NCBI RefSeq assembly: GCF_000708205.1
Contig: NW_014575563.1
Span: 2,122,068-2,186,067, forward strand
Origin: Mixia osmundae IAM 14324
Lineage: Eukaryota; Basidiomycota; Mixiomycetes; Mixiales; Mixiaceae
Length of the DNA stretch: 64,000 bases
Reading direction: 5' to 3'
Part shown: positions 20,727 through 30,100 of the stretch, piece by piece
Numbering within the stretch: the stretch's first letter is position 1
Layout: every line of letters begins with the position of its first letter
Notes under the pieces: model-generated
What the model was told of the DNA's origin: nothing
Seen by the model: the letters and a program-made list of their open reading frames with translations, nothing else
Databases searched by the model: none
Program-made: the position numbers and the translations under genes

Positions 20727-21587
20727 TCAGATTGGCTTGTAAAATGAGATGGTGTCCACTCCGAGTGCCAAATCAGATCTTGATCTTTCGTAGGCTCCGT
20801 TGCAGGAGATATCTTCGACTTCTATGCCTTGCCCCACGATTGAAGGCGAAACTGTGACGATAATGCGATCGAGCAGGTTGGGTGCAGCGAGACAGCTTGC
20901 GATGATCTTTGCGCCGCCTTCGATCATGACGCTGTGGTAGCCTCGTTGGTCGAGGTCGTCCAGAACGGCGTGCATCGAGATGTGACCATCTTCTCGGGCA
21001 TGAGCTCACACGAGCATTGAAATGAGCCACGTACTTAGCAAAGGCATCGCTACCATTTCCGCGCCTGCCGCTGACAAAGCTTCACGTCTGTCGTCCGGAG
21101 CATCTTTCGAGTGATAGAACAGGGGTTGTCGGCCTGCCGAGGTGCGATAATTGAGCAGCAGCCGGCATCCAGTCGAAGTGACAAGCAAAGTATCTAACAC
21201 GACAGGTCGCGGTGATCGTTGCTTGTCTGACGTCAATGGTAAGTGACGAGCTGTGCGAGGGCATCTCAGACGGGTTGACATGCGTCCCCAGCGGCAACGC
21301 ACTGTTGAGCTGAGGATCATCGGCCGAGACGGTACCAACGCCCACGAGGATGGCGTCGTGCATATACCGCATCCTATACGACTGAATGGTCAAGAGGAGC
21401 CAATCGACGTCATCGTCACCTACCAGTGAGTCATGCGCATACTCTCCGGACAGCTGAGAGGTAGCATCTGCCCGCCTGGGCCGGCAATCTTGTTATCGCG
21501 AGACTGAGCATACGTCAGCGTGGCGGAACGATGGCGAGTGGCGAGTGCATCGATGAGGTACTCAGGCTGTGATTCGTCTGGCGTCAT
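20727..21587 (-). CDS. RIB7: 2,5-diamino-6-ribosylamino-pyrimidinone 5'-phosphate reductase
   Basis: An NADPH-dependent reductase of riboflavin synthesis that reduces the ribosyl side chain of the GTP-cyclohydrolase product. It has four short exons: 21424-21587, about 21303-21373, about 21035-21226 and 20727-20992. The product is 230-236 residues, the fungal norm. Family motifs are LTYAQSRDNKIAG, the spliced MTHWMRYMHDAILVGVGTV, DDPQLN, RPVVLD, and HSVMIEGGAKII with a C-terminal FYKP. The second intron can be placed as 21227-21302 or 21222-21279; both keep frame. The intron at 20993-21034 is only 42 nt. It is divergent from the polyQ gene with a 228-bp shared promoter, and tail-to-tail with the flavin enzyme photolyase. 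Confidence 0.86.
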
Positions 21588-21815
21588 CGAGCCGATCCTG
21601 TCAAGACTCGAGACGGGGGCGCTCTGACTGGGATTGGGGCCATTGGTGCCACAAGGGGGCAGGCCGGGACCGCGCAGCTTGTTTTCTACCGAGGCGGCAA
21701 CGGTCAGTGAACGGTCCTGAAGGGTCAACCGAACTCGAGAAGGCCCACAAGCGAGCTCACAGACCTCACTGGACGTCCACAGCAGGCCAGCGAACCCAAG
21801 AAGGCTAAGTGAAGG

Positions 21816-22604
21816 ATGAGCAGGATGGCGGCCAGCCCGAATCAGCCTCAGACGACGTACAGCCTCGTTCTGCCGGACCGCTTCGAGCAGCAAGGCGTCA
21901 AGCTGCTGTTCGAGTATGAGAGCCCGAGAGGCGTGCTGCCCAAGAAGATAGAACACTATGTCAACGGCCAGAAAATGACGTTCGAGGTCTGCAAGCCCGG
22001 TGTTTGCCATCGTCTGTTCGATCACCGCAAGAGCCGCACTCGTTGCGCTCGCTACGGCCACATCACACCCCATCAGCGCTCTCGCATACAGCTGCTCCAG
22101 TTCAGAGGCTTATTGCCTATGAAGCTGCCGCCCGATTGGCCTGCCGTGCTCGAGCTACTGCCGGACCCACTCCGAGGCATGCAGCCCGGGCAAGGCTACA
22201 ACTGGCCTGATCGTATGCTCACACCTACCATGCCTGTACAAGGCGCAGAAGAGACGGAGATCGATCCTGAATTGACAGAGGACGTGCCGGTACCACCTCT
22301 GGCGCCTTTCATCATGGCTGCCACCGCTCACAGTGCGGCTATGCAGCAGCATCAAACTCAGCTGCAGCAGCAGCAGCAGCAGCAACAACAACAACATCAT
22401 CAGCTGCACGAGTTCAACGAGTCTGAATATAAATCTGAGTATCTCGGCGAAGTGCCGACCGACCCTGCGCTCAGCCTTTCCGTCCCAGGCCCATCTGGCG
22501 CTCTGCTCGATACACCGGAGAAGTCGAAAGTCAAAGACGAAGGTCCTCTATCGACTGATGAGATGCAAGTCATCGAAGCGCTCAGTCAGCTCAGTCGCGG
22601 CTGA
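21816..22604 (+). CDS. conserved-looking protein with basic N-terminal domain and polyQ tract
   Basis: I do not recognise the family. It is a single exon of 262 residues. The first 115 residues look folded and conserved in style: TYSLVLPDRFEQQGVKLLF, then KKIEHYVNGQKMTFEV, then a Cys/His/Arg-rich CHRLFDHRKSRTRCARYGHI and RSRIQLLQF. The second half is Pro-rich and disordered, with ten consecutive Gln at 22365-22394 and an acidic tail. The Cys/His cluster could bind metal or nucleic acid, but this is a guess. There is no signal peptide or membrane segment. A transcriptional cofactor role would fit polyQ plus acidic tail, with low confidence. Confidence 0.75.
   Translation: MSRMAASPNQPQTTYSLVLPDRFEQQGVKLLFEYESPRGVLPKKIEHYVNGQKMTFEVCKPGVCHRLFDHRKSRTRCARYGHITPHQRSRIQLLQFRGLLPMKLPPDWPAVLELLPDPLRGMQPGQGYNWPDRMLTPTMPVQGAEETEIDPELTEDVPVPPLAPFIMAATAHSAAMQQHQTQLQQQQQQQQQQHHQLHEFNESEYKSEYLGEVPTDPALSLSVPGPSGALLDTPEKSKVKDEGPLSTDEMQVIEALSQLSRG
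22365..22394 (+). repeat. CAG/CAA tract coding for Gln10
   Basis: Ten glutamine codons in a row, CAG in the first part and CAA in the last four, inside the polyQ gene. The mix of codons would slow replication slippage compared with pure CAG. Confidence 0.9.
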
Positions 22605-23319
22605 GCAGCTCACACTGCCACCTCCCGGCGGCTGATTCACACGTCTCGCGATGTTTGCCTCGATCTGACGACCGTCCCTCTTCCTTCTAGCGCTCTCTGA
22701 CGCAAGTACATATACATCCTGCCGCCAACGCTCTTGGGCCTCGCTCGATGCTGCAAAGGTCTGTCGTCTGATACACGCCACGCTGCGCATACGCTCATCG
22801 CTCTGAGCACGCAGCAACAAGCGAGGTGAGGAGCCTTTGCATCGTCCCTCGAATTGTGATACTGTTCCATCTCTGTTGTCAGAAAGAGGCTGGCCGTCGC
22901 TCTTCATCACTATCGTCATTTAATCGAGCGTGGCCAGCGTTGATCGTCGCAGCCACGCGCGTGGGTTTTTTGTGTCTCAGCCGAGCCACGCCCGGGGATG
23001 TCTCGATTAGGGTCGAACAATTGTGTCAGAGCTGCTGCTGCGAACGAGACTGGCAGGCAAGCAAAGGCTGCACTCGCTCATCATCAGGAGTGAGCAGACA
23101 CATCAGTCGAGATGGTAAGCATGATTGCGAACTCGGCCCGGCACCGCCATCAGGCCAACCTTGATGCGGGGTTGAGGCTTGATCCAAGTCTGTGCAGCGC
23201 TGACGTTGATTGATGCACGAACAGGGTCAAGGCTTCTCGCTCATGTAAGTCTAGCTGTACGAGCAGCATCTACTTCTGCTGACGGTCAAGACAGTCGGGC
23301 CTTCTTCCGGCTCAATGCC
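22605..23319. other. 715-bp region, probable promoter and 5' exon of the next gene
   Basis: No independent gene is supported here. An ATG near 23111 is followed at once by a GTAAGC donor. The frame of the following membrane-protein gene is open upstream of its first good ATG (RAFFRLNA precedes it), so a short 5' coding exon probably lies here. I could not match the phases. Confidence 0.35.
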
Positions 23320-24422
23320 ATGGGAGCGTTGACGGGCGCGGCCATTCTTTTGCTCATCACCACCATCGGAACGCCCATCTTCAACAAGTTCTCCTTCTCG
23401 ACGACGACCTTTGGTGATGGCGGCGTACTCAGACTTGGCATGTGGTGAGTCGCACTCTGTCTCTCTGCAGAACGCCAGGGCTGATGCGTAGAAAGGGGAT
23501 ATTGCTATACAAATGCTGCGGGGGTGCAGACGTGCCCAAAGACCAACGTCGGCTACTCTCTCAGTAGGTGCCTAGAGATGTCCCGGAGCTCGTGACTGAT
23601 GCAAGTTTTGCAGCACTGGAGAACTTCCCAGGCTATGCAGCCAATCCAGGCGTGGCGCCCCAAGTCGTCTTTGCGCCCATCACGGCCAGTCTGATTTTCT
23701 ATCCGCTCGCCGGTACGCACTCGTGGCCACTTCAGCATAGAGCGAGGCTGATGCTTTCAATACCAGTCGGCTCGACATTGCTCGCTCTGCTCTTCTCGCT
23801 CTTGCCGTTCCGCATTGTCACTTTCTTGGCCATTGGCATGACATTCCTCTCCATTGGCGCGACTGGCATCAGCTTCGGCCTCGCCCTCAATGCCTTCACA
23901 CAAGCTAACTCTCGCATCGGCTTGCTCTTCACACCACTAGGCTTTGCATCGCCCAAGCTCGACCTCAATCTCTGGTTCACCATCGCCGCCGTCGTTGTGG
24001 AGGTCGGCGCGTTCCTCTTCTTGATGATCGCCATGCCGCCCAAGCGAGAGAAGCCTGCCAACGAAGACATGTACAACACCATGCTCGATCGTGAGAAGGA
24101 CGTCGGCACAGACTATTCCATGCGCCATCCTGCCGATTACAGCGGCAGTCGCACCCGTCACTCTGGCGATTATTCGAGATCGGGCGACTATTCGAGACGG
24201 TCCCATCGCTCATCGCGTCGTTCGCATCGCTCATCACGCAGCAGACCACACTCGTCCGGAAGATCACGTCACTCGCGCCGAACTCACGACGATGACGAGA
24301 GCCGGTACTCCAAGCGTCGGTCCCACAGAGATCCAGAGAGCGAGGAGGAACCATCAGAGGAAGAAGAGGAGGAGGAAGAGGAGCGTTCCGAGCTGGGCAC
24401 CGAGCGAACCGAATCAGACTAG
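23320..24422 (+). CDS. Sur7/PalI (Rim9)-type four-helix membrane protein
   Basis: Probably a plasma-membrane protein of the Sur7/PalI family, which acts in eisosome domains or ambient-pH signalling. Exons 23320-23444, 23496-23563 and 23614-24422 give 333 residues; introns are 51 and 50 nt. Helix 1 is GALTGAAILLLITTIGTPIF. The extracellular loop has the family GxxxC...C pattern, spliced as LGMWGYCYTNAAGVQTC. Helices 2-4 follow: SIPVGSTLLALLFSLLPF, FLAIGMTFLSIGATGIS and LWFTIAAVVVEVGAFLF. The cytosolic tail is extremely Ser/Arg/His-rich (RRSHRSSRRSHRSSRSR) and ends in a Glu run. The N-terminus may be incomplete, because the frame continues upstream as RAFFRLNA. The choice between Sur7 and PalI is not resolved. 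Confidence 0.75.
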
Positions 24423-24550
24423 GCCAATCGCAAACAGTAGCGCTAGACTTTTTTCGAGCGCTCTTCCACCAGAGGCTCACTGTGTCATACAACAACAACA
24501 CACAAATCATGTTCCTATTATCTATTTAATTGCATCGGGATGTTTGCATA

Positions 24551-25748
24551 CTAGCTATGCCGCGCCGTCTCCCTGATGGGAACGGGCAGACGAGAAGTCC
24601 GTCTGGGTTGCCGCAGCTGTGGAGTCGGCTCTGTTGCGATTCTTGCGACTCGCTTACGAGGCGAGGATCGTGTTGGTAGATGCGGCTCCCGCACACGCTT
24701 TACTCGAGCCGGCGATTGTGTAGACACCTTTTTGAATGATGACCGGCTAGCGGAGGGAATCGCTGAAGGCATCATGATCTCTTCTGCCGATGTTATGGTG
24801 CCAAATTCTAACGGACGAGGTCGATGCGATGCCGCTATATCGATCGATAGGTTCGTGTCTGGCTCCAATGAGCGAAGCGTACTTGTAGCTGACAAAGGCG
24901 TCGCGAGCTGCATGTCACTCTCCTGAGGCAGACCTAAGAGTGAGAATGCGGATTCCTGGACCCAAGAGGCGCGTTTCTTGATCCGTCGTGCCGGTCGGGC
25001 AGTCAGGGGCAGCGCTCCAGGTACGGGAGCTGGCGTGGCGATATAGCGACGAAGCGGCTGCTTCTCTGGCGTTCTTGGCCCGGACAAGCTATCCAGTCGC
25101 GTGCCAAGCTGGAGTATGACGGCATTGACGGGTACTTCTTCTCGGTTCACTCGTTCTGCATGCCATGACGTTGCACGCCTGAAGCGATCGACTGAACGAT
25201 ACATCAGATCCATCGGAGCGGTCGCAAGCGCGCTGACACTGTCTGAAAGGGCCTGTGAGACGTGAAGGAGGCCGTCGATTGCTCTCTCGTATGGCGCGAG
25301 TGTCCGCCTGAGAAAGCGCGTGTGGATCCACAACGACAGCTGCGGTGAGTTCAGCCGTCCGTCCAGCGGAGAAGGAGCGCTAGCTCACACTGATACGGTT
25401 GGATGCGAGACAGATGAGTGAAAGGCAGAGTAGCTCATCGTAGAAAGGGATCGCCCAGGAAAGCGTGTCTGAGACTGGCAAGACAAAGTTGAGCAGCAGC
25501 ATCTGCCTGGCTGCATGAGCATCGCACACGCTCCCTGTAGCCGGTCTATATACCCAACATAGCCAGAAATTGGCTTCCTCCCGTATCCTGCGCCGTCTCA
25601 ATTTCTCATTCAGAGGGCCTGTTGTTCGCCTCTGCCGCGTGATCTGCTGCCTCTGGGGCTGATGTTTGCGCAGGACTTTGAAGCTCGAGTGTATGCTGGA
25701 CAGTGTGATGGCCATCTTGAGCAGCCATGTGACCAGCGACAGGCCCAT
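24551..25748 (-). CDS. TB2/DP1/HVA22 (REEP, Yop1-like) membrane protein
   Basis: Family members insert hairpins that curve tubular ER or link ER to microtubules. Exons 25554-25748, 25389-25502 and 24551-25339 give 365 residues; introns are 51 and 49 nt. The N-terminal part starts MGLSLVTWLLKMAITL. The spliced core NFWLCW|MLLLNFVLPVSD and SWAIPFYDELLCLSLICL matches the HVA22 pattern of a hydrophobic hairpin followed by a FYxE motif. Then comes HTRFLRRTLAPYERAIDGLL, like the post-hairpin amphipathic helix. The last 240 residues are disordered and basic, with a Pro/Arg-rich end, longer than in REEP5/Yop1 and more like REEP1-4. The start at 25748 was chosen as the first ATG before the hydrophobic region. 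Confidence 0.72.
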
Positions 25749-26032
25749 GCGAGACCGCTCTCCGGCTGGCCAAACACACAGCGCGGCGCGTTTGCCTGGC
25801 AGTTTGGCGGAATTTGACAAAGTCGATTTCACTGCGCCGTCGAGCTCGGTTGAGTCAGGTCGAAGATGCCGGCAAGCGAAGTGTGGATCCCCTGTTCGAT
25901 GTGCTGATCATCTTCATCTCGGGCGTGCAGGTCCCCTGGGAGGCCCTCATCCCGTTTGGTAGATCACCCTGCCCTCAGCAACTCATCCTTGTGCTGAGAG
26001 AGTGTGAGCGTCTCGCAGGTCTGCTGACGACC

Positions 26033-26367
26033 ATGTTCGCCATCACGGGCACCGGCTTTTCTGCAGCCAGGAGGATCACCAACGGTGGCAAGGCAAGCTC
26101 ACAGCGAGTCGTCATCGTGCGTCACGGGCTAAAGACAGCACTGAGGATTGCAGCCGCCTCGCTACAAGCTGGACGAATGGGAGGAGATGATGATGGCCAG
26201 AGACGAGCGGCTGACGGGCAAGTTCAGAGGACAGACGGTCAGTCTGCACTGGACACGGTCAGCCTCATCCGTAGCTCACCTGGCATGGCCCTCTACAGAT
26301 CGCACCTGATGCGCCGCCGGAATTCGAGACGAATTCGGTCTGGCAGACGGAGAAGATCAACTACTGA
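26033..26367 (+). CDS. small conserved-looking protein with mitochondrial presequence
   Basis: Three tiny exons (26033-26107, 26154-26237, 26299-26367) encode 75 residues; introns are 46 and 61 nt and all junctions are phase 0. The N-terminus MFAITGTGFSAARRITNGGK is basic and hydroxylated with no acidic residue, like a mitochondrial targeting peptide. The rest is charged: PPRYKLDEWEEMMMARDERL, TGKFRGQT, and the tail APPEFETNSVWQTEKINY. The style resembles small accessory subunits of respiratory complexes, but I cannot name one. It starts 284 bp from the divergent HVA22 gene and converges on the deoxyribosyltransferase. The gene lies inside a long misleading open frame (25814-26821) that crosses another gene. 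Confidence 0.68.
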
Positions 26368-26452
26368 TCTCACTCGCAATGCTGACTCGCATGAGCTTGT
26401 ACCAATGCAACAACAGCCATTCCCAAACCTCTATGCGATCCTTGCGCGCCAA

Positions 26453-27057
26453 TCAATGCGAGCGCGCGATGAGCTCCCCTCGAGCGGCCAGCTGACCGAC
26501 ATGCTGAGCTGCTTCCTCCAAGGATGCGAACACAGGCATGCCCGCTCTGGCAATCATGAGATTCTCTGTCGCGCCAAAGTCTTCCACGACGGTCCACTTG
26601 CCCGAGTCAGGTGTGCGATCTTTGAGTGTCGTTTGAGCTTGTTCGCTGTAGAGAAAGACGGGCATGCCCAGAGCGATGCCGTAACCTATCTCCCACGCAG
26701 TGCCTGGATCCTCCAGCCACGCGGGATGAGCTTCGTCAGCCCATCAACGGCGACGCTTACCATGTTCGGCCCTCTGAACGGTGTGATGTCCGCAACCATG
26801 ACATCGCTTGCGTCTGTTTGAGACCCATGAGCAACTCATCACCTGCCCTCAGGGAACTGACTGAGGAGTGCGACATTGCCGACATAGATGTCCTGTGCTG
26901 ACGGGGGAGTCGGGCCAGCCGCGAGCTCAGGGTCAATGGGCGTCATGGCCTGTAGACCGTGCTGAGCGCATAGCGTGCGCGCCCGTCTGGCTTCTCCTAT
27001 CGCATCGCTCAAGAAGACCCCTGGTCCGGCCGTGTAGACTTTGAGGGCTGCTTTCAT
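26453..27057 (-). CDS. nucleoside 2-deoxyribosyltransferase family protein
   Basis: Family enzymes exchange or hydrolyse the base of 2'-deoxynucleosides through a covalent deoxyribosyl-Glu intermediate. Exons 26862-27057, 26761-26813 and 26453-26710 give 168 residues, the usual size; introns are 48 and 50 nt. Motifs are KVYTAGPGVFLSDAI at the start, DIYVGNVALLN|ASDVMVADITPFRGPNM, and the spliced catalytic motif DPGTAWEIGYGIALGMPVF with the conserved Glu. The intron at 26711-26760 ends exactly so that GPNM joins DPGTAWEIG, as in intronless bacterial homologues. The C-terminal half, with a Trp and an EEAAQHV helix, is less conserved. The cellular role in fungi is unclear. Confidence 0.87.
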
Positions 27058-27168
27058 TGGACCGCCTGCCTACTCGTCACGAGGGGAAGGAACGCGATCC
27101 GGTCGCGTGCTCGCCGCTTTCTGGCTCGTGATCCGTCGTCGGCGGCCAGACTGGCCCCTTAACCCTCT

Positions 27169-30100
27169 ATGAGCCAGTCCTACGACGATGAGGACATCAT
27201 ACCCCCCTCACCTGGCAACGCGAGAGAATGGCTCGAGTTCTTGGCCCAGCAGCAAGACCGGCCAACGCGAATGCATCCAATCGCCTCTTCAGAGACTTTC
27301 TGTCACGGACACTCGCCCTTGCCGCTCACACATGGGTATGGCAGTGCAGGGGAAGCTACACCGTACGATGACTGTCTCCTTGCTCGGACTACGCAGCAGT
27401 CGAGAAGAAGTGCCTCTCAAGCCAGCACGATCGCCTCCAGCTCCAAGATGACTTTGGACGACGAGCTGCCTGCTGGTGTCCTCGACTCCCCAATCGCTGC
27501 TGATAGGGAGACTTTGTCACAGCCGCTGCCTTCCATCGCTCCGCTCACACAGGAAGAGCTCGAGATTGCAGGAGTAGTCCGATACGATATAGCTGCAGTC
27601 CTTTCGGACACGCCGCAACGGTCAAGCTCGCGATGTTCTGCTGGCCCGCGCTCAGGCAGAGGGACTCCCGTTGGCGACCAAGAGATTCCGCCAGCCTCTT
27701 CGCCTCTCACGCCAGTGTCTGCTCTGAGCCCGATTACAAGTCCAAGGAGGAGCACTCCGAGGCGGGCAGGAATGGATGACGATCATACCGTCATGCTCGA
27801 TCAGGCTGCAGCGTTACTCGTGCACCAACAGGAGGAGGAGCGCGGTCCTTATGCACATGCTCTCCGCAAACGCACAGCCATGCAAAAGAATCCATATTCG
27901 CTCGAGCAACTCAAATACAAGGCCAGCCTGAAACGATACAACTGGAGTGATGCTGTCGTTACTCTGCCCCGGATACGTGATGTACTCCCTGAAGGCGCCT
28001 CAATACCAGACTCGACGCAGGATCAGACGGTTCGTACTCGTGTCGCGCCCGAGCTGCAGGACTTCATCGTCCGCGAGAGCCAAGAATCTGTCGTCATCAC
28101 GCCGGAAATGCAGGCGCAGCGAAAAGCCGCGCTCGTACGTCGACGCGAAGCTCGTGCTTGGCGCAAGGCAGAAGCCAAACGGAAACAAGAGGCACTTCGC
28201 AAGGCAGCCGAAGACGCGGGCGGTCTCATTACTTCGGACAGCGATGACGATTGCGGCCTCGCAGCACCTGTGCTCGCTAGACGCAAGCCGCGTACGCGTC
28301 CTCATCATGTAGAACCCCTTCGTCCTGCTGATGCTGAGAGCAGCGCAAGCTCGAGCAAGCACACAGCCAGCCAGGAAGAGGCCAAGGCCGAGACCTGTTC
28401 TGCGAACTGAGCAAGAAGCACCGTCCACTGAGCCACTACTGAATGGAGTATCATCGCCACATGTGCCGAGCCCGGCTCGCCCAGCGATCGTCCCTTTGTC
28501 GAGCGATCATGAGTCGGATGACGAAGCTACTCACGCAGAGCGCCGGCTCCAGCGCAGACAGACCTCGCCACAATCGGCGGTCAGCTTGTCAGACTCCGAT
28601 CTAGAGGCAAAAGAAGTGAACATGCGGGTCGGCGGCAGAGCGTCACGATTTGAGCTCAAAGGCAGCAAGGGCAGAGCGCTTCGCGGTATGATGCCCGCTA
28701 CTTTCTTCAGATCAGCTCAGAACGACCTCAAGCGGATGGCCGATGAGCGACGACAGAAACATGCTCACCTTTCCACGAATCACGATCTCGACGGTGCCGA
28801 CGGCCTGCAGCGGGCTGTGATCATCAGGAAACGCAAACCTGCCCAGGGAGCACGGCCTATCATATTAGACGGCGCGGCCTTCACGGACGATTCTGACAGT
28901 GACGAACGACCACCACGAGCGCTATCAACCGATAGTGGCAGCAGTAACGACGAGCGATTCGCCGAACAAGATGACATGGCCTGGATCACCCGATTTGCCC
29001 AAGGTAGACCTGAGCCAAGGCAAGCGCCGCCCCAATCCAGCCGCAAACGAAAGCGTCATAGACCTCGTCAGTATCATCATCGTTCCCCTCTCGCTGCGCG
29101 CGACATCAATCTTGACACAAGCCCGAGGCAGCCCAATAGAGCGACTGTGCGTAAAGTCATCCGGCACGATCACAAGCGACCGCCATTGCGTCTCGATACC
29201 CAAGAGAGTCTGTTCGGACATTTCTCAATTCGTCCGCGGTCTGCAAAGACACGCAGGCAGCGTGGATCCGCACACCGCGAGCGGCAGTCCCCTGCGGATT
29301 TCGACGGAGCCGAGGCTCATGATGACCACCGGCTGGAAACATCGCTTCCGTCGGTCACCCCACGAACCAGCAATGGCTTGCTGGAGCTTGACACGCTTCA
29401 TAACAATACGCCAGCGCGGCCATTAGACGAGTCACCTTCTCAGGACTGGCTCAGCGTGACCGGGTTCACATATGATTTCGGGCTCGAGCGCATATCAGCG
29501 CACTGCGCCTTTTCGGCGAGCACATATCTCGGTAAAGGCTCGCTGCAGGAGGTGCTCGACGCCTCGCAAAGTATCGGTATGCGTCATCTGTTCGCGTTCG
29601 ATACGTTCTTCGACATATCGATGGACAGTCGCGCATTGCTGAGCGCATTGCCAGCTATGTTCGATGCAGTCTTTGACCGTGTACAACTGGCGAGTGCAAT
29701 CAATGGCATGTCTTCGAATGACTGTGCGATAGCGGCTTCTAGCATCCTCGACGTACTGCATTTCTTCGGCCTCGCCATTGGATCTCATACCAGTGTAAGC
29801 TATCGGCACATCGCCCTGATCGATGCAGTCCTGGGCAGCCTCGAGCATCTTGAAGAGCGGCAAAGTCTTCTGCCCGAATCCACGCCGCAGCTTGTCCAGC
29901 TGCTTGCCGGCCTCGAGTGGGCAACGATCGATTTCAGCTTGCAGGCCGTGCGCGCACTGACGGATCTGCAATCCCAAGACGGTGTTCTATTGCTCGCTAG
30001 GCTGGAAGCAACAGTCACCAATGCGCTATCGCGTTTGCTGCGACAGCTTTTTGGTATCGGCCTTACAAAGCTGGCTGCGTTCGTCAAAGGTTTGCACCAG

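Noticed and set aside
22155-22409. Minus-strand Leu-run frame opposite the CAG tract
   Set aside because: It is a shadow of the polyQ codons.
25814-26821. 335-residue plus-strand open frame
   Set aside because: It overlaps the well-supported deoxyribosyltransferase exons on the other strand and a better three-exon gene on its own strand. Its composition is that of a shadow frame.
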